IMG/VR virus record: IMGVR_UViG_3300044610_000341
Coordinates: 1 to 39,435 of that record
DNA: 39,435 nt
Origin: a virus
Strand: one strand, 5' to 3'
Shown here in pieces: positions 17,001 to 24,784 of this stretch. The stretch's first letter is position 1, and each line of letters starts with the position of its first letter. The translations under genes and the position numbers were made by a program. The notes beneath the pieces were generated by a model. The model was not told where the DNA came from. It was given only the letters and a program-made list of their open reading frames with translations, and did no database searches.

Positions 17001-17302
17001 ATTTGTTTGTAAAATCGAATAATCCTACATTTTTACTTCCTGTAGTTGGAAACACATATTATTTTGAATACATTTTTGCTGCACCACTATCGAGAGCAAT
17101 GGATATTTACATTGGACAAAATAGCTTTATTGGTTCTCCTACATTCACTATTCCAATAGGAGAAACTATTGGTTCTGTTGCATTTGTTTGGCCTTCAGAT
17201 CCACAAGTTTCTGATGGAAGATGGAGTATGGTTCTTAGAGGAGGAACAAACTACACTTCAGCAGCCACATTCAAAATCGGAACTCAAGATTGTGGCGAAT
17301 AA
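14033..17302 (+). CDS. Large beta-rich tail protein (1089 aa), possible host-contact protein
   Basis: The N-terminal 230 residues contain repeated beta-sandwich-like segments. One reads S-I-D-F-G-T-V-L-P-N-F and ends near V-V-G-E-V, typical of HYDIN/ASH-type Ig domains. Several Cys-rich turns follow (G-I-C-C-V-N-I). The remainder is Asn-, Ser-, Thr- and aromatic-rich beta structure, as in tail fibre or tip proteins. No enzymatic motif is visible. Its place behind the tip-type gene suggests a central fibre or receptor-binding protein. No signal peptide. Confidence 0.5.
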   Translation: MSRKIEIISGINVNDNGGGTLTNNMVMCIGCQNVVITAQNVHNQALDLDGILTSLDTGNGALTLININGAPVSFPYNIPVGGTFTFTLQVCSDGSLTQIAFRTQFSTVQHNVENAYYYFADNVTFESLFDTSSIDFGTVLPNFSQSQNIIVINSSIGTVSYDIDYSSCSDMVLTNASGAIPAGGSSVIGFTWTPISAPQSFSCSFSVTEVASGGACAFDIPVVGEVTDEYDCDIQTGICCVNIQIQTPNGYLDTVTGICDTTQAYDSSAILDYKKVICDFKYRNENAPSGIPEELPNGLKIYFSHALFSATGNDWNSLISAPPGQAWYYPYNQSMPDGNLYPMSLIGTGAYSQSQKNYKATFVPVDYANGYFRIIFEFYLVADYEEKLNNVLFDHQTKYRKNAKSSLSEFTNTTPSVYNSLKNLSLYVGAQFTSLAYSSYFDLTKSIPFTSRFYNKGLYDTQSEFTSPTFTLIRNSNIVSDLSTFQPTQAVFNITINSGLYNGCEAIVFHLIDLDKNNTNDDLLFGVDASRAEIINFPGSNVLNNNLESPSVFTNLGGDVWEARCLINTQITAGDNYMLFAIVYGNDGVTVNTFKSQPYSVRRVPDYDCFCKPTIESSWSNYFKTLDTNDYRPVGKERIQHKLKLTAGDFQNCLEDWGLTEQVTDWRVALTSITVRVYKRVMNFPTANKVTFFEYAQASSIRNGGFFGGWQNLGILQVTDFGTDEITTEINNYRVPWELTPFGGSVFTADISTYMNKISAGANSTSYINAQGVVSSWIDEDIYFEYQFEFNMSSIFNSNFVYSICKAFMVNAISFENINSGFPDIIVNATLEGFSPVSNTWLALGNNINILNYSELRFTFYSTQDGWFSLFYETAPFGIGTLQESNAPSSPTGMVQYWQAPIIVAQDEQYDQLFPPQIPSNAAVVNLDPAQFENKPYLFCAYYSELDVNLCRYMDRHFIVGGSFSFIQGLTPQFSDTLAIAFVDVPVNRYLFVKSNNPTFLLPVVGNTYYFEYIFAAPLSRAMDIYIGQNSFIGSPTFTIPIGETIGSVAFVWPSDPQVSDGRWSMVLRGGTNYTSAATFKIGTQDCGE

Positions 17303-17319
17303 TTTAGTAAATTTGAAAC

Positions 17320-18426
17320 ATGGAACTATTTGATAATTATTTGACAGGTTTAAACTCAGCAAGCAATAAATATTATTGCGACATTACTGAGGAAACTGAT
17401 TATCCTGATCCAATTGCAAGAGTTTATTGCTTTGGGCTTGGAGTTGGTTTTGGAACCTATGGTTGCCCCGATTTAATTATTTCAAATGGCATTATCAGTT
17501 GTAATGAACAGCAATCATGGAATTGTAATCTTTGTGGCAATGATATGCCTTTTTGGATTCCATTTACAGATGGAGATACATTTGACTTTCAGTTTCAGCA
17601 ACTTTTTACATCTGTTCAATGTGATCATGGTTTTTATCCGGCTAACTTAATTGACGCAGGAAATACTGCTGCTATTTCTTTTGAGATCAGACTTTGTTGC
17701 GATGATAGTGTTTTTGAGATTACTGAAGAAATGGTTGAATCAATTATCGAAGAGTCTTATGTTGGTGGCTTTTTAGAACAATCTATTGGAGAAGCCTTTG
17801 TAACGCCAATACAAATAGTTCGATTCAATCTGCAAGCAATCAGAGAATTTATGGTTGCACAAGATATAGATCCTTGTTTCTATTTTGTATTTGATTTTCC
17901 TCTTATTGAAGGCTTGTGTTTCCCTGATGCCTATGGAGATAAAACAACTTTCTATAGTGAGCCTTTTAAGTATGACACATGCCCCAAGTTCCCATACATC
18001 TATACCATAGAATCCAAATACTCATTTAAGGATTGTTATGACAATTATTATGGAGATTCTTTTGTGGGATTAAATGTTGAAGGAACTTATTTGTCAATAG
18101 GAACTCCTTTTGTTTATTCAAATGCTATTCACGTTCCTGGTTCTTTTGAGCATGATGGATTTGTAATCAATAAAGAAATTATAAATTCTTCTCTCAAGGC
18201 AACATCTTCACAAATCTGTGAAAATTGGATTTTAAAAACAACTCACTTGCCATCAGGATTTGCTAAATTAGTTATGAGTGTTCTTGGTGGCAAAGAGGTT
18301 TTAGTTGATGGTGTTGAATATCAAGTTCAGGGAGAATTTAGCCGGAATAACGAAACAGGCAATCAGTTTTATCTTGAGATACCTATGCAAAACTGTAATT
18401 GTAATAAATCACTTTCTTGTCAATGA
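17320..18426 (+). CDS. Cysteine-rich tail-associated protein (368 aa)
   Basis: The protein contains 17 Cys residues, several in close sets (S-C-N-E-Q-Q-S-W-N-C-N-L-C; C-C-D-D-S; C-N-C-N near the end). It is acidic and aromatic. The part before the C-terminus (L-P-S-G-F-A-K-L-V-M-S-V-L-G-G-K-E-V-L) is more regular. It lies between the large tail protein and the portal gene, overlapping the latter by ATGA. The Cys pattern suggests bound metal or disulfides formed outside the cell. I know no matching family. Confidence 0.5.
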   Translation: MELFDNYLTGLNSASNKYYCDITEETDYPDPIARVYCFGLGVGFGTYGCPDLIISNGIISCNEQQSWNCNLCGNDMPFWIPFTDGDTFDFQFQQLFTSVQCDHGFYPANLIDAGNTAAISFEIRLCCDDSVFEITEEMVESIIEESYVGGFLEQSIGEAFVTPIQIVRFNLQAIREFMVAQDIDPCFYFVFDFPLIEGLCFPDAYGDKTTFYSEPFKYDTCPKFPYIYTIESKYSFKDCYDNYYGDSFVGLNVEGTYLSIGTPFVYSNAIHVPGSFEHDGFVINKEIINSSLKATSSQICENWILKTTHLPSGFAKLVMSVLGGKEVLVDGVEYQVQGEFSRNNETGNQFYLEIPMQNCNCNKSLSCQ

Positions 18427-20174
18427 TAACTATCGAAGAACTAAATATAAAACTTCAAGACGAAAAATACCGTCCTGATTATTACGCTGAGTGGAACAAA
18501 ATCAGAGAAACAATGTACGTTCACACTCGTGGAAAGAAACCCGGTGTGATCTTAACTGAAAGAAGGCCAAATGAAGATCCTGAAATAAAGAAATATCGCG
18601 AGATGATTTATGAGCCAATTACAAAGGGCTCAATTCAAAAAGCGATAGACAAACTTTATCGGATATTCCAAAACGCCAACTTCTCAATTCAAGTTAGCGA
18701 TGAATTAGACGCTTATTTATCTGTAAAAAAGTTTGATGAAAACTTCTTTTACGGGTTTATACAAAAGTATGTAGTTCCAAGAATGATTGAGGATCCAAAC
18801 GGATGGCTTGTTTGGTTGCCTTATGGAGAAGGACTTACAAATCCATCTGTTAAGGTAGAAGTAGAGCCTCTTATCATTTCAACTGATCAGATAAAGTATT
18901 TGGATAAGTATGCAATCACTTGGCTTGATAATAAGAATAAAAGCGTAATCAAGAAGTCTAATAAGGATGTTGAAGAAGGTCATATTTATTACACTTTGAC
19001 AACCGAAGGCTACTATCGTCACGTTCAATACGGTGATGCAAGAAAAGCACAATATAGACTTGAGCTTATCTATCTTCACAATATAGCTTCAATACCTGGA
19101 TGTGTGATGGGTGGTGACTTGACTGCAGAAAAATACTTTGAGTCTTACTTTAGCGCATTTGTACCTTTTGCAAATGAGGCAATTCGCCAATACTCTGATT
19201 GGCAAGGAGTTATGACAACATCTGCGTTCCCATATCGGGAAGAAGTGGGTGAGACTTGTGACGCGAAGGGTTGCCGAGATGGTATTGTCTATAATTCAGA
19301 CAATGAAGAACATGATGTTTGTCGCAAATGCAATGGAACAGGACGCATTGTTTCAAGATCGCCATTTGGAGTATTTATAAGAGAAAAAGGTAATTCAGCC
19401 TTTAACACAGATAATAGCAATGAGCCTTTGATTCGATTCATATCTCCTCCGGTAGATATTATTCAATATAGTGGGCAGGCATGGGAAAAGTTGCTTGAAA
19501 AAGCTGAAGACTCATTGCACCTTACCTTGATTGACGAAGCTCAAAGTGGTGTTGCAAAAGCAATCGACAGAGAGGATTCATTTGCTCAACTGACTAAGAT
19601 CAGTAACAATATTTTTGATGAGATTATCTTCCGATCATTGGTTTACATTGAGAAGTACAGAAATGTAAGTTCGCCAAAAGATCCAATCATCATCAAGCCA
19701 ATTTCATTCTCTATGAAAACGGAGAATGATTTGATCCAGGAAATTACTCAGCTTACTGATCGCAATGCTCCTGTTGCCTTTTTGATTGAAACAACAAAAG
19801 ACCTGGCGAGAAAGCGTTTTAGTGGAAACAAAGCTGTTTCAAGAATGGTTGAGGTATTGGTTAGTTACGATCCAATCTACAATCTTTCTACAAAGGATAA
19901 GGCCACAATGCTTGCATCCGGTGTAATTAAGAAAGAAGACATTATTCGTTCTTTGTATGCCTACAAGGTGATGATTTCAGTTGTGGCTAAAAATGGAACA
20001 CAGTTTTTAGAATCACCACTAAATGTGATCTTTGAAACTTTGGATCAAGAGCTTTTGCCTATAATTGAGACTTATGAGAATGAGCCTATTGTAGACATAG
20101 AATTGCCACAAGACACTGAGGATGAGATGCGTTCAAATGGAGATATTTCTGATTTAGGAAACTCGAATGGATGA
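18423..20174 (+). CDS. Portal protein with a zinc-finger-like insert
   Basis: The 583-residue acidic protein precedes a Mu F-like gene and a scaffold, the normal portal position. It has portal-like helical regions at the N- and C-termini (G-S-I-Q-K-A-I-D-K-L-Y-R-I-F; D-E-A-Q-S-G-V-A-K-A-I-D-R-E, a typical portal stretch). Residues 279-306 hold C-D-A-K-G-C and then C-R-K-C-N-G-T-G, similar to one DnaJ-type zinc module. The portal would form the dodecameric DNA gate of the head. I start at the ATG at 18423, which overlaps the previous stop. Confidence 0.75.
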   Translation: MITIEELNIKLQDEKYRPDYYAEWNKIRETMYVHTRGKKPGVILTERRPNEDPEIKKYREMIYEPITKGSIQKAIDKLYRIFQNANFSIQVSDELDAYLSVKKFDENFFYGFIQKYVVPRMIEDPNGWLVWLPYGEGLTNPSVKVEVEPLIISTDQIKYLDKYAITWLDNKNKSVIKKSNKDVEEGHIYYTLTTEGYYRHVQYGDARKAQYRLELIYLHNIASIPGCVMGGDLTAEKYFESYFSAFVPFANEAIRQYSDWQGVMTTSAFPYREEVGETCDAKGCRDGIVYNSDNEEHDVCRKCNGTGRIVSRSPFGVFIREKGNSAFNTDNSNEPLIRFISPPVDIIQYSGQAWEKLLEKAEDSLHLTLIDEAQSGVAKAIDREDSFAQLTKISNNIFDEIIFRSLVYIEKYRNVSSPKDPIIIKPISFSMKTENDLIQEITQLTDRNAPVAFLIETTKDLARKRFSGNKAVSRMVEVLVSYDPIYNLSTKDKATMLASGVIKKEDIIRSLYAYKVMISVVAKNGTQFLESPLNVIFETLDQELLPIIETYENEPIVDIELPQDTEDEMRSNGDISDLGNSNG

Positions 20175-21048
20175 GTACGGTTTTGATAATGAAGTCATTG
20201 GACTTGTTGATGAAAAGGATGCAGCAATCTTAGATGCTGAGAATAGCTTCCTTGATTCAATAAGTGCTGTTGAATTGATAGTATTTGGACTTCTTTGGGA
20301 TCGTATTTCGCGTATGAATCAAAACAATGGATTTGTTGTTTTTGATGATTACAACATTTCTATCGTAAATCAAATTCCAAGTCTCATATCACAGGGCATA
20401 AACAATTCTACTTATGCCTCAAATGTAAATAGCTATGTTTCTTCTTTTAGAGATATAAAGGACTTGAATTTAAGGGCAGTTTCCAAAGTAAACAATATTC
20501 CTATTGCCGATCTTGAACTACTTGTTCGCCCAATTCAAACACAGATAGTAAGCCAAACCATTCAAGGCTTGACTGGAGCAGGAATTGATTCTGAGTTTAT
20601 TCAGCCGATCAAAAATGCCATATTTGCCAATGTTGCATCGGGAGCAAGGATTAGGGAGCTTGAGAAAACATTAAGACAACTTATTGTTTCTGGAGCCATT
20701 GATTCCAGGTTGAAAAAGTATGTTAGTCTTGTGGCAAGAGATTCAATAAATCAATTTGACGGACAATTAAATAGTCTTGTTGCCAAGACTTATAACTTAA
20801 ACGCTTATCGGTATGTTGGATCACTTATAGTGGATTCTCGGCCACAATGCGTTAGATGGAAGGGGCTTGGTGTAATTCCTATATTTACTTTGCCACAGGA
20901 AATAGCTTGGGCTGCTAAATATGGCTCAGGGTTGATTCCAAATACAAATCCGAATAACTTCGCTGTTTATCGGGGTGGTTATAATTGTAGGCATTCCGCA
21001 ATCCCTTTTAGGCTTAGTGATGATCAACTAAAATTGTTTAAAAAGTAA
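20167..21048 (+). CDS. Mu F-like minor head protein
   Basis: The 293-residue protein overlaps the portal by 8 bp. Its C-terminal third carries the Mu F-type pattern: G-S-L-I-V-D-S-R-P-Q-C (Cys228), then G-G-Y-N-C-R-H-S (Cys274). The N-terminal part is helical. Mu F-like proteins are minor head components in morphogenesis, usually next to the portal, as here. A possible promoter for the following gene lies after its end. Confidence 0.8.
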   Translation: MDEYGFDNEVIGLVDEKDAAILDAENSFLDSISAVELIVFGLLWDRISRMNQNNGFVVFDDYNISIVNQIPSLISQGINNSTYASNVNSYVSSFRDIKDLNLRAVSKVNNIPIADLELLVRPIQTQIVSQTIQGLTGAGIDSEFIQPIKNAIFANVASGARIRELEKTLRQLIVSGAIDSRLKKYVSLVARDSINQFDGQLNSLVAKTYNLNAYRYVGSLIVDSRPQCVRWKGLGVIPIFTLPQEIAWAAKYGSGLIPNTNPNNFAVYRGGYNCRHSAIPFRLSDDQLKLFKK

Positions 21049-21064
21049 ATAATCAATATATTTG
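21034..21064 (+). promoter_or_regulatory. Bacteroidota-type promoter (TTG-N20-TATATTTG)
   Basis: A TTG at 21034-21036 and a TATATTTG at 21057-21064 are separated by 20 bp, matching the -33/-7 pattern of Bacteroidota. It stands in the 30-bp gap before the scaffold/capsid block and could raise capsid gene expression. Confidence 0.55.
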
Positions 21065-21078
21065 TAAAAAATTCAAAC

Positions 21079-21327
21079 ATGAATAAGGTAAAGGTTTTAA
21101 ACGTAAAAACAGGCAAGGTTTCCATGCTTACAAAATTTGCCGTTGATCAACTGAAAAAGGGCGGTCATTTTAAGCAATTTGAAATTCTTGAGGACAAAAG
21201 CACTAAGGCTGTTAAGCCCATTCCGGTGGTAAATGAAGAAATTGTAGAACAAGTTTATGTAGATGGTGATGAGGCTTCTTCTGATAATGACGAAGAGCCA
21301 AAGAGAACCTACCGTAAACGTAAATAA
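21079..21327 (+). CDS. Small hypothetical head-region protein (82 aa)
   Basis: It begins M-N-K-V-K-V-L-N-V-K-T-G-K and has an acidic stretch (D-G-D-E-A-S-S-D-N-D-E-E-P) followed by a basic tail (K-R-T-Y-R-K-R-K). Its place between Mu F-like and scaffold genes suggests a head accessory role. An AACAAC-rich leader separates it from the next ATG. Confidence 0.65.
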   Translation: MNKVKVLNVKTGKVSMLTKFAVDQLKKGGHFKQFEILEDKSTKAVKPIPVVNEEIVEQVYVDGDEASSDNDEEPKRTYRKRK

Positions 21328-21335
21328 ACAACAAC

Positions 21336-22148
21336 ATGAAAAATATTGAAGCATTCTTAAAGAAGATCGGTGTACCATCTTCAACCATTTCAAAACTTTC
21401 GTCAGAAGATGAAGTTGATGTTGATTCCTTTGCGACATCTTTTAAATCATCAATTACAGATGTGATTGCTAATGATCCTAATTTCATTCAGCCTATAAAG
21501 GATGAAATTCGAGGCACTGAGCTTTCAAAGATTGAGCATAAGATTAAAAAGACTTTCAATCTGAATCCTGATGAAATCAAGGACAAAAAGTTTGATGAAA
21601 TTATTTCCATTGCCTTTGAGAAAAGCAAGAATATTGGAAGTAGCGGTTCAGATGAATTGCAAAACAAACTTATTGAACTCACAAAGGAGAATAAACGCCT
21701 TTTGGAAGAAGTTATACCTCAGAAAGAAACAGAGGCCGTAAACACAATAAAATCATTCAAGAAGGCCAATGCTCTTAGAGCTACCTTGTCAAAGAAGGAT
21801 TTGATTGTAAAGGCAGATGCTATTTTACCTGCTGTGGAATCTTATCTTAATTCCCAATTTGAATATGATGTGATGGATAATGGAGATATTGATGTTAAAA
21901 CCAAAAGTGGCTTAAAACCATTAAATAATGATGGAACAAAAGCATTATCTTTTGATGAGTTAATAGATTCTCACTTATCTTCGCTGCAAGTTATTAAGCA
22001 GTCTAACGGAGGACAAACTCCTGCTCCGGCACAGACTCCTAAACCAACACAATCGGTAGATGCTCCAAAGTTCAATTTGCCGCATCTACAAAAGGCGCAA
22101 GCTAATGCCGAGAAGTTGTCAGCAATGAAAACTTTCGGTAAAGAATAA
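21336..22148 (+). CDS. Putative capsid scaffolding protein
   Basis: The 270-residue highly charged, helical protein has a probable coiled coil around residues 108-130 (L-I-E-L-T-K-E-N-K-R-L-L-E-E). A Pro/Gln-rich linker near 225-240 precedes a C-terminal helix with basic residues. It lies immediately before the major capsid gene, the usual scaffold position. It would direct procapsid assembly and then leave. There is no visible protease motif. Assignment is by composition and position. Confidence 0.65.
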   Translation: MKNIEAFLKKIGVPSSTISKLSSEDEVDVDSFATSFKSSITDVIANDPNFIQPIKDEIRGTELSKIEHKIKKTFNLNPDEIKDKKFDEIISIAFEKSKNIGSSGSDELQNKLIELTKENKRLLEEVIPQKETEAVNTIKSFKKANALRATLSKKDLIVKADAILPAVESYLNSQFEYDVMDNGDIDVKTKSGLKPLNNDGTKALSFDELIDSHLSSLQVIKQSNGGQTPAPAQTPKPTQSVDAPKFNLPHLQKAQANAEKLSAMKTFGKE

Positions 22149-22200
22149 AACGGAGCGGAGGCTCATTCACTCACCTGGGTTCGTACACCATAGTACAATT

Positions 22201-22254
22201 CGGGGCTAAGATTCAGCCCATTCAATTGAATTATATTCTCTTGGATGGGCTTTT
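22201..22254 (+). terminator. Two alternative hairpins, one terminator-like, before the capsid gene
   Basis: Stem 1 pairs GGGCT (22203-22207) with AGCCC (22215-22219). Stem 2 pairs AGCCCATTC (22215-22223) with GGATGGGCT (22243-22251) and is followed by TTTTC. They share AGCCC and exclude each other. This may be an attenuator, an mRNA stabiliser or a processing site. The 151-bp gap holds no gene. Confidence 0.55.
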
Positions 22255-22299
22255 CATTTACCCCAAAAAAACAAATTCTAATTTTTAAAAAACAAAAAA

Positions 22300-23322
22300 A
22301 TGGCTTTTACAGAAGGTTTATGTCAAAACCTGCAAGTCAACCTTAATGATGTTGCAGGAAACAATGCTCCGCTTTTGAAGCGTGATCGCGTTGGTTACTT
22401 GGATGCAATCGTTTCTCAGGAAAATACAGCCGGAATCGAATTGTTGCCAATCCCAACAAATGGTAAGTATCGTAAAGTACAGGTGAACTATGCAAATCGC
22501 GGACTTGAGTCTGAGGTTTCATTGACTTGTGCTAACAATTGTACTTCTACAAACGAGCACACACCGCTTGAAACTATTGTAGACGTAGACAATTGTCTTG
22601 AAACCTCACTTCTTTTCAATGAAGATGAGATGCGTAAATTGTGTGAGGCTGATTCTACTTGGGTTGCTCAAACAATCATGGGTCAGATGAACGCTTTGAG
22701 TGTTGCTTTGGACAAGCAAATGTTGTCACTTCAATCAACTAACTTCGGTAATTTCGCTGATGGTACTACACTGAAGAGTGTAAAGTTGTTTGATGATACA
22801 ACCAATGCTTCTCGTGCTATTGCTACTGCTCAGATCCGTCACGAATATGATATGGTTGGATCAAGTGGTGCTCCAATGATGATTGGTGGTGGTAACTTGG
22901 ACTTGTTTGCTAAAGTGAATCAAATCGCTTGCTGCAATTCAACTACCGGAACTGATCTTGCTCGTTGGACTGACTACATGTACTTCCACGATCGTTTCGC
23001 TGAGTCTGTACTTGGTGCTAACAACTTTGCTGTTTTGGCTCCTGGTGCTGCACAACTTATCACTTGGAATCGTTACGCAGGTGATTACGCTAAGCGTAAT
23101 GATGTGTTTGAACATGGTACAATCACAGATCCATTCACAGGTATCACTTATGACCTCAAGATGCACTATGATGATTGTGCTGATCGTTGGGTTATCAAAC
23201 TTCAATTGCACTGGACAATGTTCTTTATCCCTTCAAATGCTTTCGCAACAGGAGATACAAACGAAGGTGTGAATTACACGTTCAACTTTGAAGATTGCTC
23301 AACAATTGTAGGTTGCGACTAA
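22300..23322 (+). CDS. Major capsid protein
   Basis: The 340-residue protein follows the scaffold and has a strong codon bias towards CGT, GGT and ATC, typical of very highly expressed genes. This supports its role as the main shell protein. Motif evidence for the HK97 fold is limited, but size and order fit. It has 10 Cys, including C-A-N-N-C (77-81), a C-C pair and an end of D-C-S-T-I-V-G-C-D, unusual for a capsid. The leader before it is A-rich and has the paired hairpins described separately. Confidence 0.8.
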   Translation: MAFTEGLCQNLQVNLNDVAGNNAPLLKRDRVGYLDAIVSQENTAGIELLPIPTNGKYRKVQVNYANRGLESEVSLTCANNCTSTNEHTPLETIVDVDNCLETSLLFNEDEMRKLCEADSTWVAQTIMGQMNALSVALDKQMLSLQSTNFGNFADGTTLKSVKLFDDTTNASRAIATAQIRHEYDMVGSSGAPMMIGGGNLDLFAKVNQIACCNSTTGTDLARWTDYMYFHDRFAESVLGANNFAVLAPGAAQLITWNRYAGDYAKRNDVFEHGTITDPFTGITYDLKMHYDDCADRWVIKLQLHWTMFFIPSNAFATGDTNEGVNYTFNFEDCSTIVGCD

Positions 23323-23352
23323 TTAATTTAAAACTTTAAAATCTAATAGAAA

Positions 23353-23895
23353 ATGGCACTTTGTCCTTCCTCATGCGCACCCGCGCTACCACCCTCGATA
23401 ACAGGAGGATGTGGTATTACTACCCGTACAGGTGGTATTTCTAAGTTTGCTTTCATAAAATGTGACTATACATTTACCGATCTTTCAGATCGTGATGAGT
23501 GGGTTGCTGCTGTTGCCAGTAATGATGTTGTATTTACCGGACTATTGCTTGCTCAAAAGCCAAAAGGAACCTTCACTAAGAAGCGTATCTCTTCTTGTGC
23601 TCCTGAGCAGTTGGTAGGTAAAGAAAACCAAATTACCTTCCAAGATTTCAATAGCGATACACTTGATTGTAAAGATATTGAGTTTTGGAATACACTTGTA
23701 ACAGCTTCTTCTTCTTATCAATTTGGATATTACACTTGTGATGGTTATTTTTACGGCCTTGTTCCCGAGTTCTCACTTGAGGTTGACCAAGTAATTGAAG
23801 ATAACTCTACAGGTAATATCTTCTTTGACGGTACAGTCTCTTGGCTCGATCTGAACATGCTTTGTGGCGTGTCAGTAGACCTCAATGGTTTGTAA
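23353..23895 (+). CDS. Putative major tail tube protein
   Basis: This 180-residue, Cys-rich protein (8 Cys; starts M-A-L-C-P-S-S-C-A-P) is predicted to be beta-rich. Segments such as Q-I-T-F-Q-D-F-N, F-W-N-T-L and F-D-G-T-V-S-W recall tube proteins of Bacteroidota phages, from memory. It lies directly behind the capsid gene and has capsid-like codon bias, suggesting a main structural protein. A head decoration protein is the alternative. A strong terminator follows. Confidence 0.5.
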   Translation: MALCPSSCAPALPPSITGGCGITTRTGGISKFAFIKCDYTFTDLSDRDEWVAAVASNDVVFTGLLLAQKPKGTFTKKRISSCAPEQLVGKENQITFQDFNSDTLDCKDIEFWNTLVTASSSYQFGYYTCDGYFYGLVPEFSLEVDQVIEDNSTGNIFFDGTVSWLDLNMLCGVSVDLNGL

Positions 23896-23926
23896 TTTGT
23901 TTTAGTTTAAGTTTAAGTGTTTATTG

Positions 23927-23955
23927 AAAAGCGCATGTTTATTCATGCGCTTTTT
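23927..23955 (+). terminator. Strong Rho-independent terminator after the tube gene
   Basis: An 11-bp stem (AAAAGCGCATG with CATGCGCTTTT, loop TTTATT) is followed by T residues. The stem is flanked by A and T runs on both sides and may work in both directions. Confidence 0.9.
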
Positions 23956-23959
23956 ATTT

Positions 23960-23967
23960 TATCTTTG
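23960..23967 (+). promoter_or_regulatory. Promoter -7 box (TATCTTTG)
   Basis: TATCTTTG matches TAnnTTTG directly behind the terminator and 17 bp before the ATG at 23985. It probably restarts transcription for the ASH protein, connector and lysis genes. The -33 region overlaps the terminator stem and has only TTTA. Confidence 0.5.
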
Positions 23968-23984
23968 AAGTAAAATAAATTGAG

Positions 23985-24773
23985 ATGGCTGTTACTTTAT
24001 CAGATTGTTTTAGCACAAGAGTTACAAATAAGCTAATTATTGATTGTTGTTGCCAAATGACCTGTTATTTGTATAACGGCTATGAAAGCTCTGTCAGAAT
24101 AATTGATTTGGCTTATTCAGCAGGTGATTTCCCTATCACAGGTGTTTTTATCGATGGCAATCCTATAAGCTATCCGATTGATATTAGTCCGAATAGTTCG
24201 GTTGAATTTGTATTCACAATTTGCGCTCCTTCAACTGCTCAATTAGGAGATTTTGCCATTGATATTGAGGTTCAGGGCATTGGAATTGATTCATATAGCT
24301 ATGCTTTAGAGGCTGTTTTACCTACTGATGTTATTAGCCCAACATCATTGAACTTTGGCAATGTTGCTGTTGGAAATGGCTCTTTTTTATATATTAATAT
24401 ATCCGATGAATTGCTTTGTTGCAATGACTTTTTCATTAATAATTTGACAGCTCCTTTTTCAGATACTGGTGGTGTAACTGTATGTCCTGAAAGTGGTTAC
24501 CAACAGATTATGGTGATTTTTAGCCCAACCGAACTTGGAACTGTAACACAAGACTTGACAATAACTATTAACGAGTGCAATTCTTTAGTTGTTCCATTAA
24601 GCGGAACAGGTATTGAAGCACCACCGCCATCAACATCTCCTCAAAAGAATAAGGTTGACCAAACTACACGAGTTGAGGCTTGTTCTCCAAGAACGGTAAA
24701 TAACCGATGTCAAACTGCGAGAACAATGCAGAATGCAATTAAATCAACAGCAAGAAGATTGGGTAAACGATAA
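23985..24773 (+). CDS. Virion protein with HYDIN/ASH-type Ig domain
   Basis: Residues about 115-208 show the ASH / choice-of-anchor-D pattern: S-L-N-F-G-N-V-A-V-G-N-G-S, later F-S-P-T-E-L-G-T-V-T, and finally V-P-L-S-G-T-G. The N-terminal part has clusters of Cys (D-C-C-C-Q-M-T-C; 12 Cys in 262 residues). A Pro-rich linker leads to a basic, Arg/Lys-rich tail. It may decorate the capsid or tail; Ig-like domains on phages often bind surface glycans. It has its own terminator/promoter boundary upstream. Confidence 0.7.
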   Translation: MAVTLSDCFSTRVTNKLIIDCCCQMTCYLYNGYESSVRIIDLAYSAGDFPITGVFIDGNPISYPIDISPNSSVEFVFTICAPSTAQLGDFAIDIEVQGIGIDSYSYALEAVLPTDVISPTSLNFGNVAVGNGSFLYINISDELLCCNDFFINNLTAPFSDTGGVTVCPESGYQQIMVIFSPTELGTVTQDLTITINECNSLVVPLSGTGIEAPPPSTSPQKNKVDQTTRVEACSPRTVNNRCQTARTMQNAIKSTARRLGKR

Positions 24774-24784
24774 AAAACAACAAT

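Noticed and set aside
17308-17315. TAAATTTG as promoter for the 17320 gene
   Set aside because: Only 4 bp from the ATG and no TTG box at about 20 bp upstream; likely chance in A/T-rich DNA.
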